Below, piece after piece: positions 45,534 to 55,218 of a stretch of 64,000 bases of DNA. Source of the stretch: Ceratothoa steindachneri (Eukaryota > Arthropoda > Malacostraca > Isopoda > Cymothoidae). Location: positions 77,010,813 through 77,074,812 of the forward strand of contig OZ018320.1 of the NCBI GenBank assembly GCA_963969495.1, in the 5' to 3' direction. A program made the translations under genes and the position numbers. Positions within the stretch are counted from its first letter, which is position 1. Each line of letters opens with the position of its first letter. The notes beneath the pieces were generated by a model, which worked only from the letters and a program-made list of their open reading frames with translations, ran no database searches and was not told where the DNA came from.

Positions 45534-45907
45534 TTAAGCTTTAGAATGTATTGTAAAGTAACTTGAATCAACATTTGCAGTAGAGGTATGCGTATCAAGC
45601 GAATTTACAGGCAAAGTGAGATCAGTTATGAGACAAGTGCTAGATGAACCTGCTTGTGACACCTCATATTTTGATTCTGAAGTGATCAAAGTGGTATTTA
45701 ACGTATTTGCATTGTTTGTGTTCACTACTGATGACGGAAATTGGTTTTGGCTCGGAATCTGTAAATCCTGTTGTGGAATTTTTGTAAAGAAATCATCCAA
45801 CTTTGCAGTCTTACGCTCTAATTCCAAAATCTTCTCTTGTTTCTTGTTTGATAGTTTTCGTTTTAGTGCACCACTTAACTGAAGCGTTTCATCTTGGTTC
45901 TTGGGTT
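45534..45907 (-). pseudogene. Probable 5' coding exon of the ZMYM1-like hAT element
   Basis: The minus-strand frame reads EPKNQDETLQLSGALKRKLS then NKKQEKILELERKTAKLDDF and FTK, followed by a Ser/Thr/Asn-rich tail ending at 45,534. The basic KRK...KLDDFFTK pattern is the usual N-terminus of ZMYM1/ZMYM5-like hAT proteins. The frame is preceded by a credible splice acceptor (TTTCTGTATTTAACAG, AG at 45,908-45,909 in minus sense). It lies 1.7 kb upstream of the TTF-finger relic on the same strand, so both may come from one element. The link is inferred. Confidence 0.55.
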
Positions 45908-46228
45908 CTGTTAAATACAGAAATAAAGAGATCACTTTGTTTGAATTATTATGCTGCAAATCAATACAGTTACACATATCATAGTCAGAACAATACGGAC
46001 AATTTTATTCCCAGCAAATGCTGAATCTTGTGCTTTAATTAATGAAGAAAGATTTTGTTTCAGAATCGACTTTTTAAGCTCTACAAACTGTATAGGGGGA
46101 ATAAAGATATCACATAGTTTCTGAAAATCAAACACAAAAATTGTATTTTTGGTCATTTTTTCATAAAATTAAAAAAAAAACACACTATAAAATAAAAACT
46201 ATAGGTAATCATCATCATCATCATCACT

Positions 46229-46560
46229 AACTCTATAATTTAAGAACGGGATGTTTTGGAGTATTAAAATAATAATTTAATCTTAGTTTGGTTATGACTT
46301 AAGTATATTTTAAATTTTTATCAAGTAATTTCTAAGAATTTCTTTAGAGTTTGAAAAAACAAAATAGTTTAGTTCAGAGAAAATAAATATGATTATCCGA
46401 TGCTTTGTAATGTTTTGAAAGAAAATGAATTACAATTGGTGAAGTTCAGAAAATTTATTAAAATTTAAGTAAGGCTGCTTTTTTTTAGATTTTAAATTTT
46501 AATCTTAGTAGCTAAGCGGAAGCTTTTCCTGTAGGGGGGAGTGGCGAAGCCATTGCCTGG
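46229..46560 (+). mobile_element. Helitron-like non-autonomous unit
   Basis: Starts near AACTCTATAATTTAAGAA and ends GAGTGGCGAAGCCATTGCCT then GG at 46,560, followed by T. Matches the CTRR-plus-hairpin end of the units at 41,476 (reverse) and 46,983. It contains one GGTGAAGTTCAGAAAATTTA phrase. A CAT-trinucleotide run precedes it. Confidence 0.5.
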
Positions 46561-46983
46561 TTAACTCTATAATTTAAGAAGGGGATTTTTTTTAGTATTT
46601 GAATAATAATTTCATCTTAGTTTGGTTATGACTTATGTTTTTTGATCAAAGTTATTTTTAATAATTCTTTTATAATATCAAAAAACAAAATGGTGAAGTT
46701 CAGAAATAAATATAAGTATCGAAATTTTGTGAATTTTTTAAACCCTAAAGAATTACAAATGGTGGAGTTCAGAAAATTTATTTTTATTTATCTTCTTCTA
46801 TAACTATATTTTAGCAACGTGATATTTTGAAAGTGGGGCAGGGGGAATTTAGTTTAGAGTTCCTTTTTAAAATTATTATAATTGTCGAAGTTCAGAAAAT
46901 TTACCAAAAATTTAACCAATGGCTGCTTTTTAAAATTTTAATCTTAGTAGCGAAGCGCAAGCTCCGGCGAAGCCAGTGCCTGG
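46561..46983 (+). mobile_element. Helitron-like non-autonomous unit, tandem copy
   Basis: Begins immediately after the previous unit with TTAACTCTATAATTTAAGAA and ends CTCCGGCGAAGCCAGTGCCT then GG, followed by T. It holds three GAAGTTCAGAAAATTTA-type phrases about 75-110 bp apart. Head-to-tail tandems of this kind are known for Helitron families. Confidence 0.5.
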
Positions 46984-47982
46984 TATATTAATGAAAATGC
47001 AATAATTTGTATAACCTGAAAATACAAATCGAATGAATTTTGAATCATTGCTCAACGACGAAAGATTTCGGAGTAGTATCGATTTGAATATACCCCCTAA
47101 AAATCGGTGGTTTTCGTATTTTTTCGGATATCTCGTTTTCTATTGCGAAATCGAAAAATATCACAAAAACAAAATAGTTATTTTTTTTCATTCTCTATAA
47201 GTATACCAAATATTAGCACTCTAGCTTTAAAAATAAAAAAAAGTTATAAACAAAGGGGAACTTTCTTGCCAGTTACAAAAAATAGGGTCTCCTGATTTTT
47301 TTTTTTAATTTCGGTATTTTTAAGTCGCTAAGGATCGGGAAGTATTGTTCGTATAGCAATGATTCAAAGTGCGTTCGTTTCGTTTTTAAAGTTCTACAAA
47401 CGTGTCGAGGTATTTTACGATATCATTTATAGTTTTAGAAAAACAAAACACATTAAACACAACAAATCGGTATTTTTGTGATTTTTTGGAAAATTATACA
47501 AAAGTAGCCATAAAATAATAATCTTTAGTAATTTTGCAAAAACCTACGAGGAAAAATTAGGTTTTAGCTTTGTTAACATAATCCAAATTGCAGAATAAAA
47601 AAACTCGGATCCTTAGTCATTCTAAAATACCCCCTAAAATGCCGGATAGGATGGAGGGGGGGGGGGCTCGTGTTTCTTCAAAATATCTGTTTCTGTCCGG
47701 AAATCGGAAAAATTCACAGGAATAATTTCGATTGGTATTTCAATTCTCATAAGTGTCTACAAATTTCATCACTACCTATAATAATAAAGAAAAGTAACAT
47801 TTTTACAGAAAATATCCACGTTAAACGCATTCAAAATATATAAAACGTACTTACATTTTAATAAATTAAACAGCCAGAGCTGAGTGCGGTATTTGGATAG
47901 TCATTAAGCAACTTAGAGCAAGAAGGAGGTAATGAATGCACATACAAGTAGCACCAGTGACAGTTCGCAACTAAATTAAGAA
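46984..47982. other. No gene recognised
   Basis: AT-rich. The phrase TACCCCCTAAAA occurs at 47,090 and 47,627, each followed by similar text about CGGAAATC and AAATCG, suggesting an old ~540-bp duplication. No coding frame. Confidence 0.4.
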
Positions 47983-48266
47983 CTTACGAGCAGGGCTCCC
48001 ACTCGATGATTTTAAATAAACCAAGGTAGCACATGAAAAAAACCCATGCCTACAAAAAAAACCTAAACTTTATTTTACATAAAATAATATAAATATACTT
48101 ACACGAGTTGAAATAAAGATAAAAATATAGGCTTTATTACATTTCCTCTTCCGAATTTACTTCGGCAGAGCAAACATTTACTTCAAGAAGATTTTTCCTA
48201 TGTTTGAGACACTTTTGCTAACGCTGGTGACAAGCACCTTCCACTACACCTCTCACCAATTCTGGT

Positions 48267-49935
48267 TTAGGGGGTCCACGTGTAACAGTTTTGCTGACCC
48301 TTCGACAATGCTTGTTTTGCCAACAGCCTTTCCTTAACAGTGTCCGTTTTTAGCGAGTTTGTTTCTTTTGTCTTGACATGATTAATAAGTGAGAATATTC
48401 TTTCGACACATGCTGAAGAATGTGGTAAAACAGAAAGGTGGGTCATGAAATCAGAACGAATTCCAAACTTTGAATTGTTTAAGCCGTCTTTATTGTTACA
48501 CAGAGAATGCCAGAAATCAAGAATAGATTTATAGAACAGTGACACATCTTTGAACTGTCAAAATAGCCTCCATTCATCATCCAAACTATCTAGTTGATCT
48601 TCGGGAACAAGGTGGGAAAAATGCACTGCTACGTTCATTATTGAACTAGGAGATCTTGTCATATCTTTTGCTGCAGCGGGATCTAAAACTCCTAAACGGG
48701 CAATAATTCCTTCTTCCTCTAGTGGAAATCTTTTTTAATTTTCATGCATAGGGCAACCAAGAAATTTAAACAATCTGTCCTAAACCTTGTTTCACCACTT
48801 TCTACAATTGGCGCCAGAGACAATAAATAGCCTCGTGCAACGTCCACCCAAATATAAATCGTTCAATTGTTTATGTAACTGTTTGTCACTTGGGTCAATT
48901 TCAGATATTCTTGCAGAATTACTGACTTCTTCCTTAATGAAACAACTTAGAAGGTTTTTGTATTCAGGTTAGACCATTGAATACATCACATGGAGTCTGA
49001 AGTGTTCAGATTGAAATTCAATATTCAAGGAGTTAACATTTTCTAATATATAGTTTAAAAAGAGAAGCAAGTGCTTTGTTCCCCTATTTTTCGTAGTTTC
49101 GTAAAGAGCATTTGCCCCATCAATCTTGTCAACTTTAGATTCAGATTGAAAATAAAGCAGTAATGCATCCCATTGTTCAAGCACACGTTTTAGTACATTT
49201 CCGCGAGATAATCAACGAGTCTGAGCTAGCTTAGGTATTTTGTGATTTTCTATATTTGTAACATCTTGCATAGCAGTAAAATCTGCAATTCGCTTGCTGC
49301 TGCGTGAGAAATAAGAAGAAATATCCTCTATGAAAGTTGCAAGACAGGACGGCAACACCTTGACTGCATGACTAGCACACAATGACATACGCAACCCATT
49401 ATAAAAAGTGATGGAATATCTTTTTTATATAATGCTTGAAATCCGCTCTTATTTCCCATCATGGTTGAACAATTATCGTTACCAAAACCTATAAATATTG
49501 CACATGGGTATTCCTTTCTCACTGAGTTTTTTTAAGTCTCGTATAATCCTTTAGCCGTTCCATCTTCAACAGAAACTGTGTCAAGTAAAATATCAATTAC
49601 ATCACCCCTTTGAACGTCAAAATATCTAATAACGATAGCTAATACCTGTGATACTGATATGTCAGTACTCTCATCGAGGATTAATGAGAATTTTACTTAT
49701 TTACATATATCAGCAATTTCCATTTTTTCATAGTAAGCAATTCCTTCTTGGATAAAATAAGAAGCTTGTGTTGCTCGCATAGTTGCTGCTTTTGCAATGT
49801 TGCTGTCGTGAAAGGCTTTCTTGCACACTTCTATGAGATGATCTGATTGAGCAAATGGCAAATGATGTTCGGCAATGAAAGCGGATATCATTAGTTCTGC
49901 CTTCGCTACCTCTTCATTTTCTGTAGGATTTAAGG
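48267..49935 (-). pseudogene. hAT transposase: catalytic and dimerisation regions
   Basis: Reading down the minus strand: ISAFIAEHHLPFAQSDHLIE with CKKAFHDSNIAKAATMRATQ, then a DESTDIS-like box near 49,670 (with SVSQVLAIVIRYF and IDILLDTVSVEDGTA), IFIGFGNDNCSTMMGNKSG, IMGCVCHCVL, and at the end LPHSSACVERIFSLINHVKT followed by LKTDTVKERLLAKQAL, the hAT C-terminal dimerisation motif. Numerous stops and shifts. The first piece of the gene is at 50,890-51,114. Confidence 0.88.
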
Positions 49936-50888
49936 ATCATAAAAGATAGAAAAAGGGTGTGATAGTAAGAGAGGTAAAAGATAGAAAAAGTGTTATTTTA
50001 GTAAGAGAATGATGTGCCAGTACGTCTGGCTATGGCTTTCCATGCACTTGTGTGATGCTTCCGTGGATGTTATTCAAGCATTCAAGCCTTTGTTTTCATA
50101 CTTTTGCGTTTTTGTAGTCAGAGCTATCTCTGTTTCTTGGTTATCTATTGTTATTTTGAAGTAGTTTTGTCCACTACGGATATTTTTATTGTGTCTTACT
50201 CATTTATCACTTTGTCCACTACTGATCTTTTTATTTTGTAATATTTAGTTTAACATCCAATTATTCGGATATTCGTATTTATTGTTTTTCCGGTGAGAAA
50301 TAGTTATTTGTAGATTGGTTCCAGGTATTCTTGCAACCGCTGTTGGCTGCTGGCAAATCCTTGTCGGTAATGTCTATTTGTGTTGTCAATTTCGGGTATT
50401 TCTATATCCTGCATGACTCTTTCGGGTAAGTAATCATGCGTTCTCCTCCATATTCTTGTCGATTTTCTGTGCAACGTCACATTCAGGGGGTCGATTCCTA
50501 CGAGTTCGTGTAATCTAATCGATGGGATCATGTCTAGTAGGCTGAGATCGAGGATGAAGCGTAGTGCTTGATTTTATACTACTTGTGCCGTGCGAATTTG
50601 TGTCTTGCTTGCCAAATGTAATGGAACGGCGGGGTATAGCAAGATTGGCCTGACTAAGGCCAAATATAACTACCTCTTATTGCGGAAGGAGAGTCTTTTA
50701 TAACTTCCTCTTATTGCGGAAGGAGAGTCTTTTATAACTTCCTCTTATTGCGGAAGGAGAGTCTTTTGAACTTATCGCCTCAGTGTGATCTTGGCTTGCG
50801 AGACCTTCTCCTTAATATGATTGTTATACCCATTTGATGTAATCTTCTGCAGGCTTCTTTTTTAACAAATATATCTAAGTTTGTTGTT
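49936..50888 (-). mobile_element. Third-type LINE, 3' fragment (RT thumb/C-terminus and 3' UTR)
   Basis: Minus strand: YNNHIKEKVSQAKITLRR, then LYLALVRPILLYPAVPLHLA with SKTQIRTAQVV and QALRFILDLSLLD, and a clean 75-codon frame (50,304-50,531) with RLHELVGIDPLNVTLHRKST and RIWRRTHDYLPE. This is the Jockey-type RT C-terminal region. Then a 3' UTR with TGTCCACTACGGAT motifs and a duplicated AAAAGATAGAAAAAG near the end. Inserted in the hAT transposase gene. A 34-bp triplication interrupts the frame at 50,665-50,766. Confidence 0.75.
50665..50766. repeat. 34-bp sequence in three tandem copies
   Basis: TATAACTTCCTCTTATTGCG then GAAGGAGAGTCTTT, starting at 50,665, 50,699 and 50,733; the copies differ by one base. 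Because 34 is not a multiple of 3, it shifts the RT C-terminal frame. Confidence 0.95.
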
Positions 50889-50889
50889 G

Positions 50890-51114
50890 ACTTCGCAGTT
50901 TTCATGTTGTTCTCATGTTTAGCCGTTTTACTGTGCGATAATAACATCGATTTATTAGCATTCCTTATTTTTTTTATTATAGCACATGCAGTAACTACAT
51001 ACCTTTTCAGTCGGATCTTCTTTTAGCCACTCTCAGATTTTCATCTTTTAAACATTTTTCTTTAAAAGATTGTTTATACCACTTTTTAGACACTTTTTTA
51101 GGATGGCTTCCCAT
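50890..51114 (-). pseudogene. hAT transposase N-terminus (BED-like zinc finger)
   Basis: ATG at 51,114 gives MGSHPKKVSKKWYKQSFKEK. After a shift the frame reads EWLKEDPTEKVCSYCMCYN (CxxC), then SHSKTAKHENNMKTAKSTTN and LDIF, supplying the HxxxxxH of a BED/TTF-like finger. This is the normal N-terminus of the transposase at 48,267-49,935; the ~950-bp gap between them is filled by a LINE fragment that joins at about 50,888. Confidence 0.78.
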
Positions 51115-51654
51115 TTTGTTATCAGTATTTCTAAAATATGAAGAAAAATTAAATATATATTACATAAATAACAAAAATGTATGGTTATTGAATGTACAAC
51201 CACAACTTTACCAAAAAAGCGCATCATGGCATTGCCGTGTTTTTTAATTGTTTTTCTTAGCAAATTACAAAAAAAAAGGTGCTTTGGGGTTGTTTTTTGT
51301 GTTTATTGGAATCCCATCATATTGTATTATGGATTTTGAAGGGAATTGGGAAATGGGGGGGGGGGGCTTTGCCCCCATACCACCGTTTAATTATGATTGT
51401 GAGGGTTGCACTCCCCACTCCCCGCTATTTTTAATAATCTAGTAATATTCCAAATGCAAAAGCCTAGCATTAGATTGGAATTCAAAGGCGATTGCCAGAC
51501 GTCGTTATAGGCAAGCCTACAAAAACTTAAGGGAATGGAGGGAAAGTAGCTAGAAAGGTAACCAACAAAAATCTCTAAAAAATCGTGCGCCACTAATCTT
51601 AACAATTACCGGCTCCAGAATACCACTTCCCCCCCCCCAAAAAAAAAAAATTAA

Positions 51655-52185
51655 CTTCCCCTCCCCATATAATAATCCAATCTGTGCTTGAAAACATATT
51701 GGTGAAAACATATTTTCTAACATAACATAACATAACTTCACGGATGACAAAAGCCAAAAGGGCCTATCAAATGTCATCCGCATCTGTCAAAACCCACCCA
51801 CAAAATGCATCAATAGGATTGTGTCAGATCATCATCTAACCTGCACCCGTTTTTTTAAATTTTTAAGTGGTGACCCCTAGTCCTATTACTACATTCCAAC
51901 TCAAATAACTTGCTAAAATCCAACTTATCCATCCCAGAACAGATTTTTAAAAGCTCAATCATATCTCCCCTCACACACCTTCTTTCAAATGAGAACATAT
52001 TTAGTACCCTCAGTCTATCTTCATATTCAAGGTGCTTCATGGAACTATTATTTTTGTTGTCCTCTTTTGTACTGACTCCAGCAGTTAATATCATGTCTGA
52101 AATGTGATGCCCATTCTTGTATACAGTACTCTAAATGTGGCCTGACATACGAGTTGTAGAGTTTAGGAATAACCTCTTTACTAAC
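51655..52185 (-). mobile_element. CR1-group LINE fragment containing a second 3' terminus
   Basis: 51,855-52,094 encodes HLEYEDRLRVLNMFSFERRC and VRGDMIELLKICSGMDKLD, the RT C-terminus of the LINE at 33.4-38 kb. The piece 51,655-51,716 matches sequence just downstream of that ORF (GGTGAAAACATATTTTCT / GGTGAAAAAATATTTTCT). In between, 51,717-51,835 is a 3' terminus with (CATAA)n and the CGGATGAC...GTCATCCG hairpin (51,741-51,780). The simplest reading is a short terminal copy inserted into an older fragment of the same family. Confidence 0.75.
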
Positions 52186-52289
52186 GACACAGCGCTGTCA
52201 GCGCGTCACTCATCAGCGCGGCGTTGGAACGGCGTAAAAATAATGAACATGTTCGTAACTCACTCAAATGAGAGTGCGGGAATGATCAA

Positions 52290-54050
52290 TGATGTTTAAA
52301 GAGAGAAATTGGTCTGGTGATAGTTAGAGAAAAAGACAGAAGTATGTGTAATTAAGAGAGAGAGTGATATGTGCCAGGTCGGCTGGCAAACTCAGTATTT
52401 TTAAGTATTTATTTTGATTCTTACGTTGAAAATATTTTATTAGCGTTCAAGCCTTTGTTTTCGTTTGTATTTCAGTATATTAATTGATCTTGGATAAATG
52501 ACAACGCAGTTATTCTTCTTGATTCTTCTTATTTGTTTTCATTTAAGTGACTTATTGTGTCAACTTCGGATCTATTAATATTTTGTACAGTTGTTTCACT
52601 TTTAGAGTTTTAATTCTTTTAAATTATTCGTTATGCATTAAAGATTTTATTTGTGTCCTCTACGGAGTTTTTTTATATCAATTTCCTTTGTTTGTTTGTT
52701 ATTTTGTTTGGTTTTTGTCCACCGGATTTTTTTTTAATTAAAAAAATGTCCACTTCGGATCTTTTCATGAGTTATGTTTGTTTTATTATTTGTTTTCCAT
52801 TTTTGTCCAGTTCAAATTGGTTTTATCTTCTTTTATTTTATTATCTTTTATTTATATATTGGTATTATATTAGTATGATTTTTAGTTCTTATGTGGTTGT
52901 TTGGATTTATTCCCGGTTTCTCTTGCTGGCGATCTTTTCCTCCCATTTCTCTTCTTTTTGAAAATCTCGTGTGCGAGATTAAAGCAGGATTCTTCGGTTA
53001 TCATTATTATTCCTTGTTTCAGAGCCGCTATTAAGTTATCTTCGCTTATGTCCGCTTCATACTCATATTTTCCTTTCGTTATCCCTGAGATGGTGTCAGC
53101 TGCTTTCGATATTTTAGGTAATGGTGCGGACGGTGAGCCGTATATCTTCAAGCCTATTTCTTCAGTTGTTTTGTAGGTTTCAAGTGCTACAGTGTTGTCC
53201 ATTGGGACGGTCTCGTCTTTATTCTCAATTTGCATTGAAACAGTGGCGGTTCCTTCTTCGTTAGTGGAGCGTATTTCCGTCTGGATGGCACTAGGAATCG
53301 ACGTTTTAGGTCTAATGAGGCGGGGGTCTCTAGATGAGGAGCGAGATCTTGAGGCAGCGCTTTTCATTGTTTTGATTTGAGCCTGAAACAACTCTCCTGA
53401 CTGAGGATTGTCCGGAAACCACATCGGCTTGAGCCCGTTGTGAATCAACATTTTATTAAGTTCGGTAGCGTAACTACCTGGTTTGATCACATTTGCAAAG
53501 TGCGCGTGTAGGATGCACATTACTAAGTCAGGCCTCATTTCAGAGTCTATGTTCAGGAGTGTACTATTCTGTTTTTTCGTTTTGGTTGCTTGAGCGTATG
53601 TTGTGGTAGCCTTCTTATTTCTCTCCTCTATCCCCTGCTTTTTCTTTTCTGTATCTATGGCTTTCTTTTTATTGGACAGGCCATGGATAGGGTACGATGT
53701 TGGTTTCCACAGTCAATGCATCTTTTCTGGAGGCTCACACTCTTTCCATGTATGGTCTTTACTAGCCCATTCAGAACATATTTTACCTTCGAAAGGGCAC
53801 TCCTTTGTAGGGTGTTTCTCTAGGGCATAACACGAAAAACACACCTGGACCGAAATGAACATCTCACGCTCTATGCAGGATGCAGACAGAGACTTTGGAG
53901 TTAAACATCACTAGTCCATTCTCGCAAGCTTTGTTCACCTGTATAAACCTGTTCAATACTTGTTTGATACGGCTGGCACCAATTGAATACATTCTGTTTC
54001 ATCTGACATGCGTATTTACGTTCACTGTAATAGTATAAATTTATATTAAT
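52290..54050 (-). mobile_element. Third-type LINE: ORF1 plus 3' UTR without ORF2
   Basis: The gag frame (52,882-53,538) is followed directly by a UTR that shares the TGTCCAC..CGGATC motifs and the GTTCAAGCCTTTGTTTTC segment with the fragment at 49,936-50,888. ORF2 is absent, so the copy is internally deleted. It lies in the right half of the hAT element, next to the CR1-group fragment. Confidence 0.65.
52911..54050 (-). pseudogene. Third-type LINE ORF1 (gag) with zinc knuckles
   Basis: Upstream part in broken frames: KACENGLVMFNSKVSV and IEREMFISVQVCFSCYALEK with HPTKECPFEGKICSEWASKD and HTWKEC, giving CxxC-type knuckles common in Jockey-like gags. The open frame 52,882-53,538 (218 codons) covers the C-terminal half: MRPDLVMCILHAHFANVIKP, a Ser/Arg tract (SAASRSRSSSRDPRLIRPK) and a Lys-rich end. 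RNA-binding structural protein. Several lesions upstream of codon 1 of this frame. Confidence 0.7.
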
Positions 54051-54213
54051 AGGATATAAATTATTGTTATTATTAATAAACGGTCGTATATTTTCCTGAA
54101 AAAAAACCCAGGTTTTACGAGATTTTTCAAAATTAAACCTAGAAACCCAGGTGGAAGCTAAAAAAACTCAGATCTGGGTGGAAAAACCCAGCAGTGGGAG
54201 CCCTGCTTACGAG

Positions 54214-55200
54214 CTACTACGCATCACTTGCGCTGTTTCAAATACGTACGAGACTTGTTCAAAACTTGTATAACTTCCAATCTGCGAGCATAGTGTACTT
54301 TATTTTGGAGGATAAACATGACACGGGAGAGAACATTTTATAAATAGAACTTATTCATTTTTCATTAAAATTTGAAAATGGCTATAAATTTAATTAATTT
54401 AAATAGTAAATTCAGCAATGAAAAATTTCTGAGATGCTCCCCCTTCTCTTGATGCCCTAAGCACGTGCTTATTCTGCTTATAGGGTTAATCCACCATTGC
54501 TAGGCATAATAATCAACTATGCTGCTGAAAGAAGATCCTTCTAACAAAGTGGGTTAACTGCATGATAACGGAAATGTGCTCCTGTATAGATAGAATAGGC
54601 TTAAGCACAATACCTCAGTCACATCTTTAGGCTAAGCTATATGGAAGATGTGTTCCAAATTAATCAAAATTATCTGTATGATACGTTAGCCTAGATTAAG
54701 CAGTTTTTCACAACTTGAAAGTGGGCTATTTATGATTGTACAGTTGCTCCAGTTTTGGACATTTTGTTGAATATACAGTAGACCTACGTTAATACTTTTC
54801 TTACCAGGCTATATGATGAAAATTGGTGTCACCGTGCACTAATCTAATTTTATTGCAGATAATGAAAATTGGTGTCTTGGTCTAATCCAACCTAGCCTAA
54901 GCGAAAATAGGCGTATCTCTAATGGTGGGTTGATTGACTAAAACATTATTTTCTAACCTAAGGCATTTTAAATTTATTTTAGCCTATGGAATCAATAAGC
55001 ATAATCTATTGATTGATTCTGATTCTAGGAATTGTTTCCATTCAACTTCTTTTGGAACTTATCTAGACTTAGTGTATACCGTAGGATTATTTGAAACTAT
55101 ACTTGATTTTCTGAGAGAAACCAGGGCTACGATAATGGTTCAAATATGAAAGGAAAAATAAAGGGTTTCAAGCACGGATCCTGAAAGAAAATCCACGGGC
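54214..55200. other. No gene recognised
   Basis: Between the hAT element and the second ZMYM1-like relic. AT-rich, with short plus-strand frames of no recognisable family. Confidence 0.4.
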
Positions 55201-55218
55201 GTTTTATATCCCCTGTGG

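Larger units (their letters stand above)
47991..54205 (-). mobile_element. hAT element, 6.2 kb, with TIRs and exact 8-bp TSD
   Basis: The 13-bp inverted termini CAGGGCTCCCACT (47,991) and AGTGGGAGCCCTG (ending 54,205) are exact. Both are flanked by the identical octamer CTTACGAG (47,983-47,990 and 54,206-54,213), the hAT hallmark. Next to each end lie AAACCCA/TGGGTTT-rich subterminal motifs. The transposase is on the minus strand in two pieces (50,890-51,114 and 48,267-49,935), separated by a LINE fragment. Two further LINE fragments sit between the transposase start and the right end. Bare of insertions the element would be roughly 3 kb. Confidence 0.92.

Noticed and set aside
52653..52961. 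Hydrophobic 102-codon plus-strand ORF that looks like a membrane protein
   Set aside because: It is the antisense of a T-rich LINE 3' UTR; Phe/Leu/Ser richness follows from composition.
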